Both the position numbers and the translations under genes were made by a program. From Aradus depressus (Eukaryota; Arthropoda; Insecta; Hemiptera; Aradidae), in the NCBI GenBank assembly GCA_963662175.1, contig OY759218.1:13358480-13422479 (forward strand): DNA of 64,000 nucleotides. Direction: 5' to 3'. Below, piece after piece: positions 23,450 through 32,925 of the stretch (its first letter is position 1; the number at the start of each line of letters is the position of its first letter). Under the pieces are notes generated by a model, which was not told where the DNA came from, searched no databases, and worked only from the letters and a program-made list of their open reading frames with translations.

Positions 23450-23690
23450 ATCACCGGCAGTGTACATCCCCAGCACAAATTTCTCAATAAGTTTTCGCTC
23501 TCCCTCCAACATCAATCATTCGTTTTGGCCAAAAATCAATAGTTGACTTACAGAGAGACTTCCGAATATTCAAACTACATTGCGTGACGATACTGTGTTA
23601 CTAATATGAAAATGGCTGATGTAATGAGGAGAAGTGAATATAGGTAAACTATATTTTATTTTACAACCTGTGAAATACTGTGATTACATT
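23450..23690. repeat. Family R fragment, left part (interrupted)
   Basis: Starts with the hairpin end (AATCACCGGCAGTGTAC) and runs into the 10-bp target site TGATTACATT that the retroelement at 23691-24019 duplicated. The repeat resumes at 24030. Confidence 0.75.
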
Positions 23691-24019
23691 TTTTTTTTTT
23701 TTCCGAGGGCTGATTTGTGTCACCGCGGCCAGAGTAGGCCTGTTGTGTGCCCTGTGTGTGTTGGTCCCTACATCAGCCCTGTATCTTTGATATAGTCCAG
23801 GATTCTTTTGCAGGTTCCTTCCATTACCTGCTTCGGTTCTGTTATGGCAGACCCAAGCAGTGGAAACGTCTGCTTTCTAGTGCCCCGCATCGGCTTAGAA
23901 TATGAACCGGAGTCTCATTTTCCTCGCAACATTTCCTGCACAGAGGGCTTCTAGCGATGCCCATATTGTATAGGTGTTTGTTCATATGACAGTGTCCTGT
24001 AATCAGCCCTGTCATAGAC
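23691..24019 (-). pseudogene. 3' stump of a non-LTR retrotransposon with 10-bp target duplications
   Basis: On the minus strand it opens with ITGHCHMNKHLYNMGIAR then SPLCRKCCEENETPVHIL, a cysteine/histidine block (C..CC...H) like the C-terminus of I/R1-type ORF2 proteins. It ends in a poly-A tail (poly-T on plus). TGATTACATT occurs at 23681-23690 and 24020-24029. Heavily 5'-truncated. It inserted into a family R copy, so it is younger than that copy. Confidence 0.88.
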
Positions 24020-24029
24020 TGATTACATT

Positions 24030-24480
24030 ACAACAGCCGTTATTAGGGTTTTTGAGTTGAGTCCCCCCTTCTCTTCGGCCGATTTCACTGAAAATTAAGA
24101 GGTGTCGTTCTTATTGGGTTTTGAATTTATATACTGAATGTCGATCAACTCAAAAACCCCAATAACTGCCAACGTAATGAATGTATCGACATGAAATTTC
24201 ATATTTGATGTCAAAAACCAATGAGGACATGACCTGTCAAATTTCAGCGATATCGGCCGAAGGAAATGGGGAAGGGGTCCAATTCAAAACCCCAATAACT
24301 GCCGAAGTAATGAATTTATCGATAGAAAAGTTAGGGAATGAATTAGGAGCCCTTATGTAAGTAAATGATTAAATATTAGCGAAAACGGTCTACAGGTTTT
24401 GGGGAGAAGCAAAATGTTAATAAATTCTGGGGAAGTACATTGCCGGGGATTTACCGACGATCAAATGTAATTAGATTTGC
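24030..24480. repeat. Family R fragment, right part
   Basis: Continues the interrupted copy with ACAACAGCCGTTATTAGGG, TTGAGTTGAGTCCCCCC, then ATAACTGCC modules, and ends with GAAGTACATTGCCGGGGATT. Confidence 0.75.
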
Positions 24481-24654
24481 CCTAGCATTGATATTTCTGG
24501 ATTTATAAATGATTTTTAGGCAAGCTGTGCTAAAAAATCACAAAAATTTAGATACATATATCCAAAACGGTTGAGAACGGACCTAAAGCAGTGATTCTCT
24601 CATTGTGCCAAAAAAAAAATAGGTAGTGGAGTAAAATGAGAGAATAAATAAAAA

Positions 24655-25235
24655 AAAAGATTCAACTTTTATATTGTCTAATTACACATAAAGTGTACCG
24701 GTTTTGGCATTCGCCATCGTCTGCACAAAGTTCAAAAGTGGCATTTAAGTTTGTTACGTTGTCAATTTACAGGAGGTTCATTAACCTAGAATTACCTAAT
24801 ACTGTTGACCCCTGGGTGAGGGGGAGTGGGGGGAGAGGAAACTCTACCTTAACATAACATTTACAAACATTTGAGTTGTCAATAATATAATTAAATGAAG
24901 GAAATACCAAAATAAAGAAAATATAGTATGTCGATGAAATATAATAATAAATCGATGAATACAGACGATAGGCGAAAATAAATAACAATAAGGATATGTA
25001 GAGCTAACGGGTTATAAAATATAAATAAAATAGAAAGCAAAGAAATCGGAAGAAATAATTTGATGATCTTAGAACCGATCAAATCCAACAAAGAGGTAGG
25101 TAAAATGGGTTAGTTAGTTAACCGCATTATGGACGCGGCTCTGAACAAATAGGAAACACTCTTAGAAAAGAGGGTGTCAAAACGCAAAAAGGGGTCATTC
25201 AACAAATAAATATAAAATAAAAATATAAGATAGAA
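24655..25235 (-). mobile_element. Penelope-like element family A, 3' part, minus orientation
   Basis: On the minus strand the order is GTTGACAACTCAAATG-type sequence, TAAATGTTATGTTAAGG, then a degenerate hammerhead and TTAGACAATATAAAAGTTGA. The same order is seen in plus copies at 25560-26530 and 61390-61590. It faces the plus copy starting near 25240, forming a head-to-head pair. Confidence 0.7.
24693..24726 (-). ncRNA. Degenerate hammerhead ribozyme, PLE family A
   Basis: Minus strand: stem I GUG/CAC and the ACCGGU palindrome are kept, but the core reads CAGACGA instead of CUGACGA and the GAAA is altered to AAAA. Probably inactive. Confidence 0.6.
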
Positions 25236-25239
25236 GCGG

Positions 25240-25640
25240 AGTGTATCTTGAATGGGAATCGTGCAGTTCAGTTTATATAGGTCAATCAGGTAAATTTAAA
25301 GAATGGGAGAAGAGCACATGTATGAAATAACGAAAAAAAGGGGAAAATATACATTCGCTGAACATATCAACGAAGCCACGGGAATAAAATACCTCCATTT
25401 TTGTGAAAAAGGTAGACAGCGTAACTCTCTGGAACAGCTGGAAATTAAGTTCGGACGACCAAACTCACTTCAAATTCTCATCCCTTGTGTACGCACGTCA
25501 CTAAGTTAATATTATATAGTGTATATTTTTACTATAAAGATAGTACATATTTTATTTTTCTTGTACTTGAATATTATGTCATATATTATAGATTATTGAC
25601 AACCCAAATATTTTTTGTAAATGTTATGTTAAGGTAGAAC
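25240..25640 (+). pseudogene. Penelope-like element GIY-YIG endonuclease remnant, family A
   Basis: Plus strand reads SSVYIGQSGKFKEW, the YIG half of a GIY-YIG nuclease as found at the C-terminus of PLE polyproteins, then with frame changes [20 protein letters not shown] and NSLEQLEIKFG. The complete form of this block is seen in family C at 50338-50634. Followed by the family A 3' region. Confidence 0.8.
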
Positions 25641-25659
25641 TCACCCCCTGAGGCCACGC

Positions 25660-26088
25660 GGCTGCAGGATTCACATCTACAGATAATTTCTTGTAGTGAT
25701 GTAATAAACACTAGAAGTGCTACAAAATATGGAATGCAGATTATACCTTCTCTATGAATGTTAGAGGGAAATTCTATGCCCTCATACAAAGTATTATCCC
25801 AATTAAACCATGGTATAAATTCTCAGAATCTGGAAAATTTAACATCACATTATGCAGGCTGCGATTTAATCACAATTACTCCCCTCATCACCTGGCACGT
25901 ATTGGAATCCATATGTCCTTGTGATTTGGAATCGGTAGCGGATGCCAACCATATCATCTTGGCTTGCAACAAGTACACTAGCGGTGGGGATCAACTTCGG
26001 AGAGCAATAGACTGACTGCCCACTACCGGCTAACTTACAAACAATACTGTCACATAACGCTCTCTGCAAACTTACTTAGTTCATAACT
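25660..26088 (+). pseudogene. Remnant of a non-LTR retrotransposon C-terminus
   Basis: Reads INSQNLENLTSHYAGCDL then ICPCDLESVADANHIILACN, a C.C...H....C zinc-finger-like block typical of Jockey-type ORF2 C-termini. It interrupts the PLE family A copy, which resumes near 26360. No terminal features found. Confidence 0.55.
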
Positions 26089-26090
26089 AG

Positions 26091-26123
26091 ACCTGACGAT
26101 GGTATAAAGCCGAAACCGGTAGT
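26091..26123 (+). ncRNA. Hammerhead ribozyme motif, PLE family B
   Basis: CUGACGA, then a bulged U, stem II GGU-loop-GCC (one U-G pair), GAAA, and palindromic ACCGGU followed by cleavable GUA. Stem I is AC/GU. Followed by GTGGAATAGACAATATTTCA, the family B 3' end. Confidence 0.7.
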
Positions 26124-26441
26124 AATATATATCTTCAGTGGAATAGACAATATTTCAAAAATAAGTTTGTTTTATTCATTTAACACATATTATGTACAGA
26201 CACAAACAAGAACACACTCTACTGACTTATAAGACACACTGATGACTTATAACGTATTACTTAATAATGGCCACGTTCAATAGTCAAAAAATAAAGAAAA
26301 AAATTAAAATAAAAAAAATCCCCCCCCCCCCCCACACAGGGACTTTCCCGGGTCAGGGTTTTAGTTTTCGGTAATCCTAGGTATCCTGAGAATTGAATAA
26401 ATATGACAATCTAACAAACTTAAATGTCTCTTCTGAACTTT

Positions 26442-26475
26442 GTGCTGACGATGGCGTAAGCGGAAACCGGTACAC
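26442..26475 (+). ncRNA. Hammerhead ribozyme motif, PLE family A
   Basis: Identical in layout to 61503-61536 but with GCG in place of GCC on the 3' side of stem II, which breaks one pair. Stem I GUG/CAC, core CUGACGA and ACCGGU are intact. Confidence 0.7.
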
Positions 26476-26779
26476 TTTATATATATACACAGGTATATAT
26501 TTTTGTGGAATAAGGTGATATAAAGTTAAATGAGTTCTCGGATGATTCGAACCAAAATGTAAATGGCTTTACAAAATGTTTCCAGGCTGACAAATATATT
26601 TAAATAAGGTTTTGTTCAGGAGTGGTTGTGGGGTGAATTCTGCTTAGACTGGTTACTGGTGCACAGCCGTAAATATTCAAACCTAAAAAAAAAACGTTCA
26701 AATCAAAGTTGTGGGGAATAAAAATATGAACAACAATGCCTCTTTCACTCTTTTCATAAGTTCAATACTAACAGAGATA

Positions 26780-27590
26780 ATCGAGAAGAAGAAGTAGGCA
26801 GTGAATCACCGGCTATGTACTTCCCCAGCAAGAATTAATATATTACGTTTTCGCTCTCCCTCCAAAGCCTATCGACCGTTTAGGCTAAAATTCAATGCTT
26901 GCTTAAATAGTGGCTGCTGAATCTTCATGCTAAATTTGATGTCGATAGATTCGATTGTTCGATCAGTTATTAAGATATTTGAGACGAGCCCAACATCTTA
27001 GCCCCCTCCCTTTCCTTCAACTGATTTCGCAGTAAATTGATAGGTGAAAAGATTGGTGAAGTTGGATCAAATATTATATTCAGAGGCGGATTTAAAATTA
27101 TTTTTTTTATTCTCCTCAACTGGGTCAAACCGTTAATTTGCCAATACCAAAATATTGATACATTTTTTCCTCCCGCTATAACAAGTATATGGGAAGTTAG
27201 GGATGTAATCGGGCAGAAACTCAATGCGGCGTTTTCAATTGAATATCATGTTTTCCGACCTCCTGATTCCAAAAATGAAAAAAAAAAAATCTGTCTGTCA
27301 GTGTATCCAGAACCTCTAAAGACGACACCTACTGATTTTCAGCCAAATCGACCAATGGAAAGGGGGGCACTTAACACAAAAACTTTTATCTTTAAACTCT
27401 CAATAACTGCCGAAGTAATGAATGTAACCACACATAATTTGCTGTGTGGTTTCAGAAGCCACTATGTAAGTCAAATATTGAGTTTTAGCCCGACAGTCGA
27501 TTGGCTTTGGAGGGAGAGCGAAAACGTAATTGATTAATTCGTGCTGGGAGGGTACATAGCCGGTGATTCACCGACGTTTTTTTTTATTTA
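26780..27590. repeat. Family R repeat block
   Basis: Runs from AGTGAATCACCGGCTATG to GCCGGTGATTCACCGACG, so both hairpin-type ends are present in inverted arrangement around two partial copies. Confidence 0.75.
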
Positions 27591-28984
27591 GCGACCTTCT
27601 ATACTCCCAACTCGGGCGGAAAGGACGACATCTCTACACTACCAACCTTTGATAGTTCAGTACTTCTTAACTTTTCTACACCGATAATATTCCAATCCTA
27701 GTTGAGCCAAATTGAAACGGTCAAATTTTGGGAGTCCGGCAGAACCAATTTTATATTAAAACAATGCAAGAAATATTATGAGTTATTTTTAATCATTTCT
27801 AATTAATTTATTGGCGTTCTGACACCTAAAAAAATACAATATCACGTTGGGTATTTTATATTTAGCAGGCGTAAAAAAGATACATATTCACATACATTTA
27901 CTAAAGTACTGAAAGCAAATAAATATAATATTAAATAAGACAAAACAAAAGCAATTTTTTCACTATATAAAGTTGTAAATAAAAATTACCTTTCAGAAGA
28001 TAATACTGATAAGAAGGAAAACGAATGCCTGTGGCGCAAATTTGAAAGAAATAATGGTTTTATTGCTCAATAAATTTGATAATTTTGCACAAAAATAGAG
28101 TAATGATTGAATAACCAACAACAACGGACTGTGAAATGTATTAAAATTTGTCAAAAAGGGAAGGGCATAATCGATTAATAAAGCCTTTTCGTAAAGTGAG
28201 TTAGTTTTTTGAAAAGTTGTGACTCGTAAAAGACTGTATCATAGTCCAATTTTCATCTATGGACATTTGTCTGTGTTTTTTTTGTGTCAAAGTTGTTTAT
28301 TCTGTCAAATCTTTATCCTGAAGCTACTTTCACACTTGAAAAGAAGTAGAGGTGTCGCTGTTATGGATCAGTTCATTTTTAGCAATGCATTAAATCATTC
28401 TACGAAATTCATTGCATTTTTTTATAGGTTCATTCTGATTTATTTTTACATGGGTGTAAAAAAATATTTTAATGTCTAAATGGAACGTAAAAAAATATAT
28501 ATTTTTCACTATGTTAAATATAATTATAAATATTAAAATTATGGATTAAATAAATGGCTTGAAACCCTCTCCATATCATGCCTAGCCTTTGCCCCAAAAT
28601 TGAAAATTTCGCAAAAAAAAAAAAAAAAAAAGCAAATGAGATTCGTGAGAGAAGACGTGAAAATGAAAGAATAAAGTTATTAGCCGCTAGCGGGCGTCTT
28701 TGTTACCATGCGGGCAATTACAAATAGCCCATTGCTCGCTGAATTTCGGATGGAGTAGTTGTTAATATCTCTGACGACATTTTGTTCGCAATTTGTTACC
28801 ATCAACTTCTCAATTAATATATTTTATTACGTGAAACAATGTAAAAGGTACCTACTTCTATCATTCAAAATATCTCGATGTTCGAGTACAATGATTTTCA
28901 TTCCGTGAATTGTTTCACTCAAGATTACTATGAATACACGCTCATAGAAAAAAGGTATTCCTAAATATCCACTCATATAAGTGA
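27591..28984. other. No gene seen
   Basis: AT-rich, with only low-complexity reading frames. No repeat family assigned. Confidence 0.5.
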
Positions 28985-29255
28985 AGAATCTGAGAGCGAG
29001 GCCTCACTCGAGAGGTTCATTCCTGTGGTTATTGTCCTCATTAGCCTGACACCCTAGCTAAGTCAAATAATGGCCTTCATTAGGTTTTACCTCTTGAACA
29101 GAGACCATACTCTTTGTCTTCGAGATATTCACTAATAGTCCAATTCGTTTTGCAAATTTACAATCGCTAGGGAACATGCCCTGAAGGACCACCCAATGAT
29201 ATATAATAGGTCATCAGCATAACCTAAAACTTGAACAGTTCTGTTGGAGATGGTG
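28985..29255 (-). pseudogene. RTE-like reverse transcriptase remnant, 3' part (YADD motif)
   Basis: Minus strand reads TISNRTVQVLGYADDLLYI, the RT catalytic motif C, then after a frameshift FAKRIGLLVNISKTKSMVS and VQEVKPNEG. This is the RTE order YADD then SKTK. Its upstream half is at 30769-30950 on the other side of a hAT-like insertion. Confidence 0.85.
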
Positions 29256-29522
29256 CCTATAGTCAGGGCCGTGCAACAAGTATTGGCCGCCCTTGTGAAA
29301 AAAACGATAATTTATCGATAAATATCACAATTAAAGTACCCGAATGTTTTTTATGTTTTCCCCTTTACATTTTGAATAAGTTAGTGATTTTTATTTTCCA
29401 AATAAATACTTGAGAAAGGAAATTAATAATATGTGAAACAACAACAACATTTTATTAAATAAATAAAACAAACTTATTTTTGAAATATTGTTTATTCCAC
29501 TAACGATATATATACATATATA

Positions 29523-29555
29523 ACTACCGGTTTCGGCTTTATACCATCGTCAGGA
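29523..29555 (-). ncRNA. Hammerhead ribozyme motif, PLE family B (minus arm)
   Basis: Core CUGACGA, stem II GGU/GCC, GAAA, ACCGGU, GUA. The outer pair of stem I is lost at the palindrome junction. Confidence 0.65.
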
Positions 29556-29587
29556 CCTGACGATGGTATAAAGCCGAAACCGGTAGT
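29555..29587 (+). ncRNA. Hammerhead ribozyme motif, PLE family B (plus arm)
   Basis: Same core as the minus arm, with stem I AC/GU intact. See 26091 for a third copy. Confidence 0.7.
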
Positions 29588-30191
29588 TATATATGTATAT
29601 ATATCGTTAGTGGAATAGACAATATTTCAAAAATAAGTTTGTTTTATTTATTTATTACAAGTTTCCACAATATGTCCGCGTTTCTCAACTTAGAAATATT
29701 TTATTACATAATATGTAGTATATTATACTATTTTTATTATATATACTGGGCAAGGGGAGGTAATACGTCTTATTAAAAGGTCCGAAAAGGTTTTTGTTTA
29801 ATTTTTTAGAAAAGCCATTTTTTAAGAAATTTTTTAATTTTACATTTTTTTGGTTAACTTTTGTAAATAAACGTTTTGTTTAACTAAAAAGGGTGTCTAT
29901 TTTATGAAACGTGTAAGTTATTGCCCATAGTCCTAAAGAAATGAGAAAAAATTGGTTGTTGCAATACTTTTGATGAGTAGGTATATATATATAAGTAATA
30001 TTAAAAAACATAATAATAGTTTTTTTTTGAGAACACAACTTTTTGTTTAGTAAAGTAGTTTTTTAAGGAGCACAAGTCATTTTTTTTTCAAATAAAACTA
30101 GAAACTTGAAACTTAAATAATCATTTATTAAATAAAAGTAAATTGTAATCAAAGCATGGCTCTTCAGGCCTTAATGAAAGCAATATAATAT

Positions 30192-30457
30192 AATTGAGTA
30201 GGTGATTTCCAAAACCAGCCATTTCTCATGTTGAGTGCCAAAAGTAGCTATTAGAAAACTTGAATAAAAAATAGCAAATTTTCTAGCCACACTATATTTG
30301 GAAACGTTTACAAGATGAGAGATAAAGTTATTACCCATCCATGAAAAAAAAAAATCGGAATTTCAACTTAAAACGGTTAATTTTTATCAGTTTTTGGTGA
30401 TTACCCCAAAAGTTGTTTACGGACAAATGGCTGGTTTTGGAAATCACCTACTCAATT
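30192..30457. mobile_element. MITE with about 33-bp near-perfect TIRs
   Basis: AATTGAGTAGGTGATTTCC then AAAACCAGCCATTT at the left is exactly inverted at 30424-30457. About 266 bp, no ORF; nested in the hAT-like element. Confidence 0.85.
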
Positions 30458-30768
30458 CAAGAGATGACTTGCGATGGATAATAACGAATGGCCCGTCAGT
30501 CTCTACAAAAGCAGGGTGCCATAGGTACTTTTGATTACCCATATTTCCCTTTTTTCCCCATCCCTTCAAATAAATGTATCTTGCTTTTCCTCTTGGTTTT
30601 GGTTTCTTTTTGTTCTCTTGTCTATTTTGGCTTTGTCAACGATACATTTAAAATAAGGAAAAGAAAAATTAGGGCTGCCTAGCGGCCGCCCCTAATATGG
30701 GCTTAAATTTGGCCGCCCATGTGCCTCGCACGCCTTCACCATAGGGTCTGCACGGCTCTGCCCGTAGT

Positions 30769-30950
30769 TTGGATCCCTGTCATTCATCGCTTTTTCAAGG
30801 TGAAGGTTAAAGAAGACCCTGGCCAGAGATAAATACTCCACTAAGATCTGCTTGTACCCGCATCAAGCACTCCATCCAGTCCATCGTAATTCTGCACATA
30901 TATAATAGTTTTTCGGGAATACCAAACTCCCGCATTGCCAAGTTCAATAA
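30769..30950 (-). pseudogene. RTE-like reverse transcriptase remnant, 5' part
   Basis: Minus strand, with frame changes: AMREFGIPEKLLYMCRITM, LMRVQADLSGVFIS, then FNLHLEKAMNDRDPN. These match the RT region just before YADD and line up with the copy at 7480 (VLRVPSKLIRLVQLTM). It continues at 29255 across the hAT insertion. Confidence 0.82.
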
Positions 30951-31275
30951 AAATGTGTTTTTCGAAAAAAGTCGAGCTTAATTCATTTATCCCATTCTTC
31001 AAATTTCCCCTCTTTTCAACGGTTTATAGACTTAATATTTGTTAAAACTGATAGAGAAGGACCGGATTATCTGAATCCTACACAAAAATCGAAATAAAAA
31101 TGTGTTTCGAGAAAAGTCAAGTTTACTACATATATCCCATTCTTCAAATTTCTCGCTTTTTAACGGTTTATAGACTTAGTATTTGTTAAAACTGAAGAGA
31201 ACGACAGAATTATCTGAATCCTACACAAAAATCGGAATAAAAATGTGTTTTTCGAAAAAAAGTCGAGCTAACTTC
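30943..31275. repeat. Minisatellite, about 145-bp unit, a little over two copies
   Basis: AAAATGTGTTTTTCGAAAAA, then ATCCCATTCTTCAAATTT and ACGGTTTATAGACTTA recur at 143-147-bp spacing. Abuts the RTE remnant on the left and a TAA-tailed 3' end on the right. Confidence 0.85.
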
Positions 31276-31370
31276 ATAATAATAATAATAAATTTATTTC
31301 CGTTTAACCAATACATGGTAATAGGATACGTCAAAAGAATTTATACATTAAGATAGGTTATAAATTAGAG
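31275..31370 (-). repeat. 3' tail of a TAA-repeat non-LTR element, minus orientation
   Basis: AATAATAATAATAAATTTAT followed by the inverse of the block at 16625-16715 (CATGGTAATAGGATACGTC). Confidence 0.6.
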
Positions 31371-32244
31371 TTATAACTACTTGAGTCTAACACATCTACA
31401 TATGTTTAGTAGTAATAACAAAACTATTAAAAATAGTAAAATGAAATTAATAAAAACTGAACAAATAAATACTTTAAAAAATATGAGTACATAAAAAAAA
31501 TATTACAAGATACGTTTATAATAAGTAGACACATTTTTCAATTGAATACAAATTAAGATAACAATTTTAAACATTTATAAAGTTTTATAAAAAAATATAT
31601 ATATTAAATATATTTTTGATTATAAAAATTTATAATTTTTTAATTATTTAGATTTTTTATACATTCATTTATAATTGATTAATCTATATACATATGTATA
31701 AAAAATTATAAAGGAATAAATAAAACAATAACACGTACAATGGACTGATCTTTAAGGAGGAACTCTGCCCAAAAAATAAAAATGAAAGCTTTGTATCAAA
31801 TTATGTTTTTGGATATGAAAACACGATTCTTTATTGTCATTATATTATCATTTTTGAAAAGTGAGAATGAAATTCCGTTTCCGTGTATAGGGTTTCCTCT
31901 AACATGAACATTTTTAGTTAAAATTTAAATTTTTTTATTGTATCTATTGACTTCAAGAAGTGGGGAAGGGCATTAGATAAATTAATTCATTTATGAGTTA
32001 TACTTTTTTCAAAAAGAGAAGAGCAATGTTTAGTTATTCGAAAGTCTTCTTTCTTCCTGGTATCGTAATCGTGACTAGTCATTTCATTCATTTATTAAAT
32101 ATATTAATTCATTTTATACTTCTTCATTCCTTCTTATCTGAATTAGTTTCATGTTTTTATATTTTCTTCTCAAATTGTTTTTGTTATGCATTTTATTATT
32201 ATTCATCGATAAAATTATTTTTTATCACATTTTCAAAACATCTT
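31371..32244. other. Upstream region of the CLPTM1L gene; no gene seen
   Basis: Extremely AT-rich with short membrane-like frames that I regard as compositional artefacts. Confidence 0.5.
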
Positions 32245-32400
32245 AGATAGTTATTGTAACTCATGCTCGAGCTTTAATTACGGGTCATATCGCCTACTAC
32301 CTAAGCGCTCTTTCGTCGCATGGGACATGAGCCCGACTCTACTATGCGAGTCCTAAATTTTGCCAACTCAGGCTTATTTACCTAGGGTAAACATTCTATA
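32245..32400 (-). repeat. SINE family A body
   Basis: AACTCATGCTCGAGC, GCGCTCTTTCGTCGC and GGACATGAGCCCGACTC mark the family in inverse orientation relative to 35041. Confidence 0.7.
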
Positions 32401-32772
32401 TTCTTTGATTTATCCTAATTACTTTACGTTTATTAATAATAATCGATTCACCAACTCACTTAGTCGATGCAGCTACTCGGTGTCAAATGTATTGACGTAT
32501 ACTAACCGAAACAGTTTAATTTGTGCTTCATTTGTTATTTATTACGGGATAAAAGCACAATTCTGTCATTTCATTCATTTATTGTATTTATTTATATGTT
32601 ATACACATTCAATTATCGAAATATGCAATTATTCCAGTCATTTTAGATTCCAAAAGTAGTATATATTTATTTATAAATATAAAATTAGTCACTTTTATGA
32701 CAAATAATCAATGAAAAATTAACGTAAATCAATAAGAAAATAACAATATTATTTATTTATATATTTTTTACT

Positions 32773-32925
32773 ATGTTTCCGTCCATAACATTTGTGATTT
32801 CCCTTGTTTTTCTTGGTTATATTAGTTTTTCTATTTACGAACTTGTTAAAATGTATTATCCACCGCAATGTAGCAACAACCCAAGATGTGTAGACTACTA
32901 TTTGACTCATAGGCCAAAATTACAG
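32773..32925 (+). CDS. Clptm1l: CLPTM1L exon 1 (residues 1-51)
   Basis: Signal-anchor-like hydrophobic segment, then HRPKLQ; donor GTATTC, phase 0. Confidence 0.9.

Larger units (their letters stand above)
29459..29648. mobile_element. Head-to-head pair of PLE family B 3' ends, perfect-looking palindrome
   Basis: Two arms of about 95 bp in inverted orientation meet at ATCGTCAGGACCTGACGAT. Each arm carries a hammerhead motif and ends in AAATAAGTTTGTTTTATTTA. Nearly no differences between arms. Confidence 0.85.
29264..30760. mobile_element. Non-autonomous hAT-like element (about 1.5 kb) inserted in the RTE remnant
   Basis: Ends CAGGGCCGTGCAA and, inverted, CAGAGCCGTGCAG; both subterminal regions carry GGCCGCCC. 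Flanks CCTATAGT (29256-29263) and CCCGTAGT (30761-30768) look like a diverged 8-bp target duplication. Removing the element and one flank rejoins the RTE reading frame, which independently supports the boundaries. No transposase found inside; it holds a PLE pair and a MITE. Confidence 0.8.

Noticed and set aside
28219..28479. Open frame with membrane-like composition
   Set aside because: Low-complexity F/I/L/Y-rich translation typical of AT-rich DNA; no splice structure or homology.
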